Source: Collinsella aerofaciens (GTDB lineage Bacteria; Actinomycetota; Coriobacteriia; Coriobacteriales; Coriobacteriaceae). Taken from it: a stretch of DNA of 64,000 nt. Made by a program: the position numbers and the translations under genes. The notes under the pieces were generated by a model. That model saw nothing but the letters and a program-made list of their open reading frames with translations, was not told the origin of the DNA and did not search any database. Shown here piece after piece: positions 16,659 through 25,316 of this stretch. The stretch covers positions 1 to 64,000 of the forward strand of contig RQAP01000032.1 of NCBI GenBank assembly GCA_008671135.1. Direction: 5' to 3'. Numbering within the stretch: position 1 is the first letter of the stretch; each line of letters opens with the position of its first letter.

Positions 16659-18067
16659 GTGAGCACCCCCAACAAACCGATCGCGTGCTGCGCGACACCC
16701 GCATTCTGACGCTGCGCATTTGGGCTGTTGTCGGCTGCATTGTTATTGCTGCTGTCATCTTTAACCTTATGGGCATCCTGGCACCGGTTATTGAGTTTCT
16801 TGCCGTCGGCTCCATCATTGCTTTTGTGATGTCCCCGATCACCAACTGGCTCGAGCACCATGGCGTGAATCGCGGCATCGGTTCGCTTATCGCGCTTATT
16901 GTTGTTGTTGCCGTGCTCGTCGGTGTCGTTTGCATCTTGTCGCCGATTCTCTTTGGTCAGATCATGGAAGTCCTGAGCCGTCTGCCCGAGCAGCTTCGTG
17001 TTGCGGGTGGCGATCTCAACGAGATGATTTCGCATGCCAAGACGCTCAACAACACGCCGCTCAAGGAGTATTTGGACGATAATCTTTCGTCGCTTGTTAC
17101 TGTGGCATCAAAGTACGTGTCTCAGATCGCTGCCGAGCTTGGCCGTGGTGTGTTCCCGCTCATCACCAATACGGCCTCGCAGTTGTTCGTGATCTTCCTT
17201 GGTCTGGTGCTTGCGTACTGGATGACCTGCGACTACCCTCGCATGCACCACGAGATTTGCACCATCATCGGTCAGGAGAAGGAGACCTCGTACCGCTTTA
17301 TGGTCGCCATCCTTTCTCGCTCTGTCGGCGGCTACATGCGCGGTATGGTCGTGACGTCCATCTGCGGTGGTTTCCTCGCCTTTATCGGTTTTATGATCAT
17401 CGGCCATCCGTATGCGGCGCTCATGGCTATCTTTACCGGCATCATGCATTTGGTTCCAGTCGTCGGTCCTTGGGTGAGCGCAGCAATCGCCACAGTGCTC
17501 GGTTTCATGTTCAGCCCCATGTTGGCGTTATGGACGCTCGTCGTGACGATGGTCGCGCAAAACGTCACCGATAACGTGATTTCGCCTAAGGTTATGCAGA
17601 GCTCGGTGCAGGTGCATCCCATCATGAGCCTCACGGCGCTCGTTATTGGCTCGGCACTCATGGGCCCCATCGGCATGATTATTGCCATCCCGCTTTGTGC
17701 GGCCCTCAAAGGTATCTTCGTGTTCTACTTCGAGAATGAGACCGGCCGCCAGCTTGTGGCCTATGACGGCGCCGTGTTTAAGGGCACACCGTACCGCGAT
17801 GCCGATGGCAACCCGGTCGCCGCCTACGACGCGCTCGGCGACGACACCTTCATTTACGAGTCCGAGCTCATCGGCAACGAGACTGCGCCCGAGGCCCAAG
17901 CGATGCCTAAGCCCGAGTTCGATAATCCTTGGATCAAGCTCTCGGGCTTGCAACCCGATGCCACGGGCTTCTTCAAGAATCCCTTCGCCAAGGACGATGA
18001 CTCCAACTCGGACGACGATACCAAAACCGGCATCGACGGCTCCATGGACGATTCGGATTCTAAATAG
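16655..18067 (+). CDS. AI-2E family transporter (PerM/YdbI-like)
   Basis: The 470-residue membrane protein has about eight hydrophobic segments. Its family-typical late motif region (GIMHLVPVVGPWVSAA and later NVTDNVISPKVM) identifies the AI-2 exporter/PerM superfamily, which includes autoinducer exporters and Na+/H+ antiporters. A roughly 100-residue polar, Asp-rich tail follows the last helix. It overlaps the sigma gene by four bases (ATGA) and is probably in the same operon. The substrate is not predictable. Confidence 0.88.
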   Translation: MSEHPQQTDRVLRDTRILTLRIWAVVGCIVIAAVIFNLMGILAPVIEFLAVGSIIAFVMSPITNWLEHHGVNRGIGSLIALIVVVAVLVGVVCILSPILFGQIMEVLSRLPEQLRVAGGDLNEMISHAKTLNNTPLKEYLDDNLSSLVTVASKYVSQIAAELGRGVFPLITNTASQLFVIFLGLVLAYWMTCDYPRMHHEICTIIGQEKETSYRFMVAILSRSVGGYMRGMVVTSICGGFLAFIGFMIIGHPYAALMAIFTGIMHLVPVVGPWVSAAIATVLGFMFSPMLALWTLVVTMVAQNVTDNVISPKVMQSSVQVHPIMSLTALVIGSALMGPIGMIIAIPLCAALKGIFVFYFENETGRQLVAYDGAVFKGTPYRDADGNPVAAYDALGDDTFIYESELIGNETAPEAQAMPKPEFDNPWIKLSGLQPDATGFFKNPFAKDDDSNSDDDTKTGIDGSMDDSDSK

Positions 18068-18073
18068 GCCCTA

Positions 18074-18313
18074 TTAACGTTTCTTGAAGTTGTAAATGAC
18101 AATAAACGCGAGCAAAGCGATTGATAAGGGGCCGGCTACATAGAAAAAGAGAACGTCAATTGCGCGTAGAGTGTAATAAGCCTTATCGCCGGACATTACT
18201 GCATACAATACGTAGCCAAATGCTGGTTGGTTTGCGTACCAGCAGGAGAAGGCCAAGAGCGCTAAAAGTGCTAGTACCAGAAGTGCATTCAGGACAAATC
18301 GTTTACTTTTCAT
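18074..18313 (-). CDS. Small two-helix membrane protein, unknown
   Basis: This 79-residue protein starts at ATG 18313, behind a strong ribosome site (GGAAGGAGCAATCA). It has hydrophobic segments at about 8-28 and 52-74, a positively charged N-terminus and a basic tail (YNFKKR). It resembles no family that I recognise. The coding strand is visibly more A+T-rich than its neighbours. It is convergent with the AI-2E gene, with only six bases between stops and no clear shared terminator. Confidence 0.6.
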   Translation of the reverse strand: MKSKRFVLNALLVLALLALLAFSCWYANQPAFGYVLYAVMSGDKAYYTLRAIDVLFFYVAGPLSIALLAFIVIYNFKKR

Positions 18314-18403
18314 TGATTGCTCCTTCCGGGTGATTCTTATATGTAATTCTACAGCAGTCCTTTTTCAAAGGATCGCACAGTACTGAATAACGTGCACTTT
18401 CGC

Positions 18404-18435
18404 TGGAGGGTCGCTGTTTGGCGGCCCTCTTTTTT
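18404..18435 (+). terminator. Rho-independent terminator upstream of alaS
   Basis: The stem GAGGGTCGC pairs with GCGGCCCTC (one G-T pair) and is followed by six T. It separates alaS from upstream + transcription; the alaS promoter begins within the T-run. Confidence 0.8.
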
Positions 18436-18461
18436 GCACTTGCGCGGCGGGATGGTAATAT
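18434..18461 (+). promoter_or_regulatory. Candidate alaS promoter
   Basis: TTGCAC (18434-18439) and TAATAT (18456-18461) are separated by 16 bases, a good match to the main sigma factor consensus. They lie 46 bases before the alaS start. Confidence 0.6.
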
Positions 18462-18507
18462 CGTTACGTTTGAACTGTTTCGATGTGAAACCGAGGAGAT
18501 TCCCTCT

Positions 18508-21165
18508 ATGAGTGCTGACTACCCGTCAATGACTACGGCCGAGATCCGCTCCAAGTTCCTCAACTTCTTTGAGGAGCGCGGTCTTAAGCTCTATCCTTCT
18601 TCGTCCCTCGTTCCCGACGATCCTTCGCTGCTGCTTGCCAACGCCGGCATGAATCAGTTTAAGGAGTACTACCAGGGCAAGAAGACCATGAAGGAGATCG
18701 GCGCGATTTCCTGCCAGAAGTGCGTCCGCACCAACGACATCGATTGCATCGGCGAGGACGGCCGTCACCTGTCCTTCTTCGAGATGCTCGGCGACTTCTC
18801 TTTTGGCGGCGTCTCCAAGGAGCAGGCTTGCGCCTGGGCCTTTGAGCTCATCACCAAGGAGTTCAAGCTGCCGCTCGACCGCCTGTACTTTACCGTTTTT
18901 ACCGAGGACGACGAGACCCACGACGTGTGGCGTTCTCTGGGCGTTGCCGAGGACCACATCTCCCGCCTGGGCGAGGACGACAACTTCTGGGCCGCTGGCC
19001 CCACCGGCCCCTGCGGTCCGTGCTCCGAGATCTACTTTGACATGGGCGAGGAGGTCGGCTGCGGCAGCCCCGACTGCAAGCCTGGCTGCGACTGCGACCG
19101 CTTCCTTGAGTTCTGGAACCTCGTCTTTACCCAGTACGACCGTCAGGAGGACGGCTCCATGCCGGAGCTGCCGCACCGCAACCTCGATACGGGCATGGGC
19201 CTGGAGCGCATGGCCGCTATCATGCAGCACAAGACTGCTAACTACGACGGTGATCTGATGCAGCACCTCATCAAGCTGGGCGAGGAGATCAGCGGCAAGA
19301 CCTATGACGCCGACGATTACTCCGGCGCCAGCCGTTCTCTTCGCATCATCGCCGACCACTCCCGTGCCGTCGACTTCATGATCTCTGACGGCATCCTGCC
19401 CGGTAACGAGGGTCGCGAGTACGTCCTTCGCCGCCTGCTCCGCCGCGCCGTGTTCCACGGTCGCCTGCTGGGCATCGAGGGCGCCTTCCTGACTAAGTTC
19501 ATCGACGAGGTCAACGCTCAGATGGGCGAGGCCTATCCTGAGCTGCTCAAGAACGTCGCGCTCGTCAAGGGTATCGTCGCCTCCGAGGAGGAGCGCTTCT
19601 CCACGACGCTCGACTACGGTCGCGTCTACCTGGATGAGGCCCTGGCAGCGCTTGCCGAGGGTGCTGCGCTTCCGGGCGATGTTGCCTTTAAGCTGCACGA
19701 CACCTTTGGTTTCCCCATCGACCTGACCGTCGAGATCGCCGGCACCGCTGGTCACGACGTCGACATGGACGGCTTCACTGCCTGCATGGAGGACCAGAAG
19801 GCCCGCGCCCGCGCCAATGCCAAGGGCGACGCCTGGGGCAGCTTCAACGACGTGTGGGTCGAGCTTTCCGACAAGGTCGCAGCGACCGAGTTCGACGGCT
19901 ATGACAACGATGTGATCGAGGGCGCCAAGGTTGTCGCCATCGTGCGCAACGGCGAGTCCGTCGAGTCCGCTGCCGCCGGCGAGGACGTCGAGGTCGTGCT
20001 TGACCGCACCCCGTTCTATGCCGAGATGGGTGGCCAGCAGGGCGATGCCGGCGAGCTTTCCGCTGAGGGCGTTTCGCTGACCGTTTCCGATACCAAGAAC
20101 CACAACGGCCTGTATGCTCACGTCGCCCACGTTGCCGAGGGCACGCTGACTGTCGGTGCCGCTGTTACCGCCGCGCTCGACGCCGAGCGCCGTGGCTTCT
20201 TGCGCCGCAACCACACCGCCACGCACCTGCTCGACGCCGCCCTTAAGCAGGTCCTGGGCGAGCACGTCTCCCAGGCCGGCTCGCTGGTGACGCCCGAGCA
20301 CCTGCGCTTTGACTTCACGCACTTCGAGGCTCTGTCCTCTGAGCAGCTCAAGGCTGTCGAGGACCTGGTCAACCAGCAGATCTTCGCTTCCAAGCCGGTC
20401 GTGACCCGTGTCATGGGCATCGACGAGGCTAAGGCCGCCGGCGCTGTCGCTCTGTTTGGCGAGAAGTACGGTGACGTCGTCCGCGTTGTCTCCGTGGGCG
20501 CTGAGGACCAGCCGTTCTCCCGCGAACTCTGCGGTGGCACGCACGCTGCCAACACCGCCGAGATCGGCCTGTTCAAGATCATTTCCGAGTCCTCCACAGG
20601 CTCCAATGTCCGCCGTATCGAGGCCGTGACCTCTAAGGGTGCTCTCGACTATATGGCCGACCGCCTGGCACTCGTTGACGCCGCCGCCGCTGCGCTCAAG
20701 TGCCGCGTCGACGAGGTTCCCGCCCGTGTGGAGAACCTGCAGGCCGAACTGCGCGAGACGTCCAACAAGCTCAAAAAGGCTCTGACCGGTGGTTCCTCCG
20801 ACGCCATTTCCAGCGCCATCGAGGGTGCTGTCGAGCTCGACGGCTATAAGCTCGTCGTTGCTGAGCTCCAGGGCCTTGAGGCTGCCGACCTGCGCAACGT
20901 ATGGGATACCGTGCATCAGAAGGTCGCCGGCCCTGTCGCTTGTGTCGTCGCCAGCGTGACTGAGAAGGGCACTCCGGCCCTGCTCGCTGCCGGCTCCGAT
21001 GACGCCGTCAAGGCCGGTTTCCACGCCGGTAACGTGATCAAGCAGATCGCGGGTCTGGTCGACGGTCGCGGTGGCGGTCGTCCCAACATGGCCCAGGCCG
21101 GTGGCAAGAATGCTGCCGGCATCGCCGATGCCCTCGCGGCCGCTAAGACCGCGCTCGGCGCCTAA
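18508..21165 (+). CDS. alaS: Alanyl-tRNA synthetase
   Basis: AlaS is the class II synthetase that charges tRNA-Ala. The 885-residue product has the class II catalytic core (GMNQFKEYY, ISCQKCVRTND, GTGLERMAA-like GMGLERMAA), the editing domain with zinc ligands HTATH (about 569-573) and CGGTH (about 675-679), and the C-terminal C-Ala region ending in a Gly-rich DGRGGGRPNMAQAGG segment. GAGGAGA lies eight bases before ATG 18508; ATG 18526 is an alternative. It leads the run alaS-ruvX-mltG-yqeG-aroK, in which the alaS-ruvX-mltG order is widely conserved. Confidence 0.97.
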   Translation: MSADYPSMTTAEIRSKFLNFFEERGLKLYPSSSLVPDDPSLLLANAGMNQFKEYYQGKKTMKEIGAISCQKCVRTNDIDCIGEDGRHLSFFEMLGDFSFGGVSKEQACAWAFELITKEFKLPLDRLYFTVFTEDDETHDVWRSLGVAEDHISRLGEDDNFWAAGPTGPCGPCSEIYFDMGEEVGCGSPDCKPGCDCDRFLEFWNLVFTQYDRQEDGSMPELPHRNLDTGMGLERMAAIMQHKTANYDGDLMQHLIKLGEEISGKTYDADDYSGASRSLRIIADHSRAVDFMISDGILPGNEGREYVLRRLLRRAVFHGRLLGIEGAFLTKFIDEVNAQMGEAYPELLKNVALVKGIVASEEERFSTTLDYGRVYLDEALAALAEGAALPGDVAFKLHDTFGFPIDLTVEIAGTAGHDVDMDGFTACMEDQKARARANAKGDAWGSFNDVWVELSDKVAATEFDGYDNDVIEGAKVVAIVRNGESVESAAAGEDVEVVLDRTPFYAEMGGQQGDAGELSAEGVSLTVSDTKNHNGLYAHVAHVAEGTLTVGAAVTAALDAERRGFLRRNHTATHLLDAALKQVLGEHVSQAGSLVTPEHLRFDFTHFEALSSEQLKAVEDLVNQQIFASKPVVTRVMGIDEAKAAGAVALFGEKYGDVVRVVSVGAEDQPFSRELCGGTHAANTAEIGLFKIISESSTGSNVRRIEAVTSKGALDYMADRLALVDAAAAALKCRVDEVPARVENLQAELRETSNKLKKALTGGSSDAISSAIEGAVELDGYKLVVAELQGLEAADLRNVWDTVHQKVAGPVACVVASVTEKGTPALLAAGSDDAVKAGFHAGNVIKQIAGLVDGRGGGRPNMAQAGGKNAAGIADALAAAKTALGA

Positions 21166-21182
21166 GAATCTAAGAAGTCGCT

Positions 21183-21611
21183 GTGGTTGCGCTCGCGCTG
21201 GACATAGGGGAGACCAGGATCGGCATCGCCATCTCGAGCCGTGATGGCAAGATGGCGATGCCCGTCAAGGTGCTTCCGGCTGCCGAGGTCACCGGTATGG
21301 CCAAGACGTTCCGCTACCTGGTTGAGGACTATGAGCCCGACATCCTGGTAAGCGGACGTCCCCTGACCATGGCCGGTGAGCCCGGCCCTCAGGCCGAGCG
21401 CGTTGCCGCTGTGGCGCAAAAGATTGCCGACGAGCTCGATCTTCCGTTGGAGTTTGAGGACGAGCGTCTGTCCTCGCAAGAGGCCAAGCGTATCCTGCGC
21501 GAGCAGGGACTCAACGAAAAGCAGATGAGGGGCAAGATCGACATGATTGCCGCCAGCCTGTTTTTGCAGACGTGGCTCGATCGTAAAAACGAGGAGGTTT
21601 CGCATGCCTAG
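21183..21611 (+). CDS. ruvX: Holliday junction resolvase-like protein RuvX (YqgF)
   Basis: The 142-residue protein has the RNase H-like fold of YqgF: ALDIGETRIGIA near the N-terminus (usually LDxGxxRIG), VSGRPLTMAGEPGPQA in the middle and the acidic FEDERLSSQEA segment. It is a putative crossover resolvase also linked to 16S rRNA maturation. It starts with GTG 17 bases after alaS and overlaps mltG by eight bases. Confidence 0.92.
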   Translation: MVALALDIGETRIGIAISSRDGKMAMPVKVLPAAEVTGMAKTFRYLVEDYEPDILVSGRPLTMAGEPGPQAERVAAVAQKIADELDLPLEFEDERLSSQEAKRILREQGLNEKQMRGKIDMIAASLFLQTWLDRKNEEVSHA

Positions 21612-23037
21612 TGCTTCCGATCCGCGCCAGCCGAATCGTACACAGCAGCCGGCGTCGCGCCCTGCCCAGCCTGGCCAGCGTCCGGCACAGCCGACGCAGC
21701 GCGCAGCTCAGCCTGCCGCGCGCCCGGCGCAGTCCTTCTCTCGTTCGGCCCAACCTTTTCAACGGACGGGTCAGCAGCCTTCTGCTCGTTCGGTTCAGCA
21801 TTCGGCTTCTCACGCGGCTCAGCAGCCCACTGCTCGTACGGCCCAGCCTGCAGGCGGCACCCGCTTTAAGCAGCAGGCACCTACCCAGCGAACGCAGGCC
21901 CCCCAATCGCATTCGCATCACGCTCGTGGTTCGCATGGCGTTGCTCCGGCGACCCGCTCGAGCTACAACACGCATGCTCGTCGCGGTGCTCAAAAGAAAA
22001 GCTCCCCGGTGCCTATGATTATCGGTGGCGTTGTTGCCGTGCTTGCGCTTGTCGCGATCGTTTTCTTTGTCGTGCCAGCCGTCAAGGGCTTCTTTGGCGG
22101 TGAGGGTGCGAAAGTCGTTGCAGGACAGCAGGTTACTATCACGATTCCCGATGGTGCCTCGGGTGACAGCATCGCTTCGATTCTCTCCGAGAACCATATC
22201 GTAGAAAATCCCAAGGATTACTATGCGGCGGTGAAAAAGCTCAACGCCGATATGTCGCTCAAGCCTGGTGATTATTCGTTCACCACACTCATGGATGCGA
22301 CCAAGGTTGTTCAGCAGCTCATGGAAGGCCCCAACGCGGGCTCCAATGCGCTGACTATCCCTGAGGGCCTAACGGTCGATCAAGTCGCCGACCGTGTGGC
22401 CCAGGCCTACGACAGTATCTCTAAGGAAGACTTCCTCAACCAGGCCAAGGCCTCCAACTACGTTGACGACTATAGCTTCCTTAAGGGCGCCGCCAACGAT
22501 TCGCTCGAGGGTTTCTTGTTCCCCAAGACCTATTCGCTGGGCGATTCGCCGACGGCCGATGACGTGATTCGCGCCATGCTCGATCAGTTTAAGACCGAGT
22601 ACAAGTCGCTTGACTTTGCGAGCTGCGAAGCCAAGATCAAGGAACGCTACGGTGTGGAGATGTCCGACTACGACATCGTCAACTTGGCCTCTATCGTTGA
22701 GCGCGAGGGCCTCAACGCCGATCAACGTGCGCACGTGGCCTCGGTCTTCTACAACCGCCTTGCCGGCAAGCTCGACGGTCTGCGCTATCTCAACAGCGAT
22801 GCGACCATGATGTATGTCACCGGTGGCGAGGTTACCGCCGACGACCTGCAGAGCGATAGTCCGTATAACACCTATAAGCACGAGGGCCTACCGCCCACGC
22901 CCATCTGCTCTCCGTCGCTCGAGGCACTCAAGGCCACGCTTGAGCCGACCGACTCCGATGACCTGTATTTCTACATTACGCAGGACGAGGAGTACTTCTC
23001 GCAAACCTACGAAGAGCATCAACAGTCTTGGAATTAG
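21604..23037 (+). CDS. mltG: Endolytic murein transglycosylase MltG
   Basis: MltG cleaves nascent glycan strands and sets peptidoglycan chain length. The 477-residue protein has a roughly 125-residue cytosolic N-terminal region rich in Gln, Pro, Ala, Arg and Ser. One transmembrane helix follows (about 137-160), then a LysM-like region and the YceG catalytic domain with the Glu in ASIVEREG and the EGFLFPKTY segment. GAGGAGG lies six bases before ATG 21604. The low-complexity N-terminus is much longer than the short tail of E. coli YceG. Confidence 0.95.
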   Translation: MPSASDPRQPNRTQQPASRPAQPGQRPAQPTQRAAQPAARPAQSFSRSAQPFQRTGQQPSARSVQHSASHAAQQPTARTAQPAGGTRFKQQAPTQRTQAPQSHSHHARGSHGVAPATRSSYNTHARRGAQKKSSPVPMIIGGVVAVLALVAIVFFVVPAVKGFFGGEGAKVVAGQQVTITIPDGASGDSIASILSENHIVENPKDYYAAVKKLNADMSLKPGDYSFTTLMDATKVVQQLMEGPNAGSNALTIPEGLTVDQVADRVAQAYDSISKEDFLNQAKASNYVDDYSFLKGAANDSLEGFLFPKTYSLGDSPTADDVIRAMLDQFKTEYKSLDFASCEAKIKERYGVEMSDYDIVNLASIVEREGLNADQRAHVASVFYNRLAGKLDGLRYLNSDATMMYVTGGEVTADDLQSDSPYNTYKHEGLPPTPICSPSLEALKATLEPTDSDDLYFYITQDEEYFSQTYEEHQQSWN

Positions 23038-23038
23038 C

Positions 23039-23536
23039 ATGAGGATTTTTAGCCCCAAACGATACGTTGCCTCGGTCGATCGCATCGACCTCGATACCCT
23101 GTGGGCCGACGGCAAACGCGCCATTCTGCTCGATCGCGATAACACCCTGGTGCCGCGCGACACCGAGCAGGTCCCCGCCGCGATTTCCGCTTGGCTCGAC
23201 GCCGCCCGCGCCAAAGGCTTTAAGCTGTGCATGGTGTCCAATAACTGGCATCGCGACCAGGTCATGGCATCGGCACGCGAGCTGGGACTCGAGGCCATCA
23301 GCCACGCCATGAAGCCGGCACCGTTTGCCCTCAAGGCGGGTCTTAAGCGCCTCGGCGCCACGGCTGACGAGGCGGTGCTGATCGGTGATCAGCTCTACAC
23401 GGACGTGTGGAGTGGCAACTTCGCCGGCGTCGATACCATCTTGGTTAAGCCGCAGGCGACGCAAGACCTGTGGTATACGCAGATCTTCCGTATCTTTGAG
23501 CGCCGGGCCCTGCGCGACCTTCCCTGCGAGGAATAG
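23039..23536 (+). CDS. YqeG family HAD IIIA phosphatase
   Basis: The 165-residue protein is a HAD-superfamily hydrolase of the YqeG type. Motif I is LLDRDNTLVP (about 30-39), motif II is MVSNN, the lysine lies in MKPAPFAL and the acidic motif is GDQLYTDVWSGN. It starts two bases after the mltG stop. In Firmicutes yqeG often precedes aroE or yqeH; here it precedes aroK. The substrate is unknown. Confidence 0.88.
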   Translation: MRIFSPKRYVASVDRIDLDTLWADGKRAILLDRDNTLVPRDTEQVPAAISAWLDAARAKGFKLCMVSNNWHRDQVMASARELGLEAISHAMKPAPFALKAGLKRLGATADEAVLIGDQLYTDVWSGNFAGVDTILVKPQATQDLWYTQIFRIFERRALRDLPCEE

Positions 23537-23544
23537 GTCTCGTC

Positions 23545-24078
23545 ATGTCCCAGCACACCAAACACGGCTGCGACCATATCTTCTTTATCGGCTTTTTGGG
23601 CGCGGGCAAATCGACGCTCGCGCGCAACGTCGGCACTATGTTCAAGCGGCGTTTTATCGATACCGACCGCCTGGTCGTGCGCCGTTGCGGCAAGTCGGTA
23701 ACCGAGATTTTTGAGACCGAGGGCGAGGATCGTTTTCGCGAGCTCGAGACCTCGGCGCTCCGTTCGCTCCAAAGTGAGCGCAGCCTGTTGGTTTCGTGCG
23801 GGGGCGGTATCGTCGAGACACCGGTGAATATTGAGCTGATGCACGAAATGGGTACGTGCGTGTACCTCGAGGGCGACTTCGAGGATTCGATTCGCCAGAT
23901 TCGTCGGTCCGACACGCGCCCCGATTTCCGCTCGCCTGAGCATGCCGCGCGCCTGTTTGAGCATCGCCGTCCGCTGTATCGCCAGGCTGCCGACCTTACC
24001 CTTGATATTCGCAACAAGTCCTTCGAGGACGTTTCCTACCTTTGTGCCGAGATGCTTTTGGAGCGTGGGCTGCTATGA
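23545..24078 (+). CDS. aroK: Shikimate kinase
   Basis: AroK phosphorylates shikimate at the 3-OH. The 177-residue protein keeps every key element: P-loop GFLGAGKST (about 16-24), the DTD shikimate/Mg site, R in RFRELE, the CGGG loop, the lid arginine in DTRPDF and R in HRRPLYR. It overlaps the next gene by four bases (ATGA). It looks fully functional, in contrast to the degenerate aroB-like partner. Confidence 0.94.
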   Translation: MSQHTKHGCDHIFFIGFLGAGKSTLARNVGTMFKRRFIDTDRLVVRRCGKSVTEIFETEGEDRFRELETSALRSLQSERSLLVSCGGGIVETPVNIELMHEMGTCVYLEGDFEDSIRQIRRSDTRPDFRSPEHAARLFEHRRPLYRQAADLTLDIRNKSFEDVSYLCAEMLLERGLL

Positions 24079-25184
24079 TTCGCCGTCAACTGATCAATTT
24101 CCAAAACCGCAGCGTCGATGTCCGTGTCGGATTGGGTGCGTTCGATGAGCTGTCGCGCATGTTTGCCTCGGCTGTGGGCAAGCCTAAGCGCGCGATGGTG
24201 GTTTGGAACGACGCCACATCCGAGCGTTTTGGCGAGGTCGTCGAGCATGCGCTGGTCGACGCCGGGTTTGCCGTGTCGCTGCTCGCCCTCGAGGTTTCTC
24301 CTGCCGGCGCTACGCTGGCCGATGCCGATACCGTCTTTGGCGCCCTGTCAGCTAACGGCATTACCTGCGACGATCTCGTTGTTGCCGTTGGCGATGTCGC
24401 AACCTGCTCGGTCGTTTGCTGGTGTGCCAATCAGTGGTGCGGTCGCACCGAGTGCGCCTTGCTGCCGACGACGTTCGACGCCATGCTCACGGTCGCGACG
24501 ACCATGAAGCCGCTCGTCGCCTCGTCGGCGAATGCGCTTCCCGCTATCGCGTTCCGTCCCGAGCCGGGCTTGGTCGTGTGTGACCTCGACCTTGTTCGCG
24601 AGACGGACCCCGAGGACCTCAAGCTTGGCTATGCGGTACTTGTTGGCACCATGCTTTCGAGCAGCAAGTCCCGTTGGAATCAGTTTACCGAGACCGTCCC
24701 CGAGATTCTCGCGGGCGAGGAGGTCGCGCTCGTCAATGCCGTTCAGTGGTCTCAGACTGCCCGCAAGGACGTACTGATGGCTACGAACCCGAGCGCCCGC
24801 CATGCGCTCGATTTTGGCAAGATGGGGGAGCGTACCCTGCGCGCCTGCTTGGGCGATGCCGCTTCTCAGGTCCCTGCCTACCAGCTGTTGTCCGAGGGCA
24901 TGCGTTTTGAGGCGCGCCTAGCACATGATGCCTGCGACTTCGATATCGATTACGTTTTTGAGGTCGATGACTGCCTGGAGGACTTTGGCATCGAGGAGCT
25001 TGCCTTCGACCTGGAGCCCACTGCGTTTATCGAGGAGTTCCGTAAGCAGCAGTTCGCCCGCTCGAACCGCAGCATGTTGCCGCTGCCCGCGGCGCTCGGC
25101 GCCATTCGTCTAACGAGCGTTGAGGACGAGGTTCTTGAGCGCCATGCTCACGCCTACTTGGCTTCTCGCAAAGAACTTCTCTAA
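24075..25184 (+). CDS. 3-dehydroquinate synthase-like protein lacking catalytic motifs
   Basis: The 369-residue product aligns by eye with AroB over most of its length. Examples are LADADTVFGAL for the early helix, LLPTTFDAML for the PTTLLSQVDS region, and GLVVCDLDLVRETDPEDLKLGYA for the [22 protein letters not shown] region. The expected active site is not there: GGGxxGD is AVGDVATC, the GGKT segment is absent, the zinc-binding Glu of GLAE is Val, and the GHTFGH region reads FGKMGERTL. It is unlikely to make dehydroquinate by the known mechanism. It overlaps aroK, keeping the usual aroK-aroB order. It may be an inactive or repurposed paralogue. Confidence 0.75.
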   Translation: MIRRQLINFQNRSVDVRVGLGAFDELSRMFASAVGKPKRAMVVWNDATSERFGEVVEHALVDAGFAVSLLALEVSPAGATLADADTVFGALSANGITCDDLVVAVGDVATCSVVCWCANQWCGRTECALLPTTFDAMLTVATTMKPLVASSANALPAIAFRPEPGLVVCDLDLVRETDPEDLKLGYAVLVGTMLSSSKSRWNQFTETVPEILAGEEVALVNAVQWSQTARKDVLMATNPSARHALDFGKMGERTLRACLGDAASQVPAYQLLSEGMRFEARLAHDACDFDIDYVFEVDDCLEDFGIEELAFDLEPTAFIEEFRKQQFARSNRSMLPLPAALGAIRLTSVEDEVLERHAHAYLASRKELL

Positions 25185-25189
25185 GATTT

Positions 25190-25216
25190 ATTGACATCCA
25201 TCGTCTTTCGTATCAT
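25190..25216 (+). promoter_or_regulatory. Candidate promoter for the pepQ-efp cluster
   Basis: TATCAT (25211-25216) lies 17 bases after TTATTG and 14 bases after an overlapping perfect TTGACA hexamer. Either could serve as the -35, so the exact pairing is uncertain. Confidence 0.45.
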
Positions 25217-25221
25217 GTTGA

Positions 25222-25295
25222 GGGACGGGTTTCCAATCGGTTGCGGTTCGCATGCGATTCCGACGTTCGGTTGAGACCCGTCCCGCACTTTTTGA
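25222..25295 (+). promoter_or_regulatory. Leader hairpin with T-run before pepQ (possible attenuator)
   Basis: GGGACGGGT (25223-25231) pairs with ACCCGTCCC (25276-25284), closing a loop of about 45 bases. CACTTTTTGAG follows. It lies between the candidate promoter and the gene, so it could act as an attenuator or as a stable 5' leader. No known riboswitch class is recognised. Confidence 0.5.
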
Positions 25296-25316
25296 GACAA
25301 CAAGAAAGGAATCTGC

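Noticed and set aside
18526..21024. 832-codon minus-strand open frame opposite alaS
   Set aside because: It is an antisense shadow of AlaRS with the same composition artefact and no ribosome site or domain.
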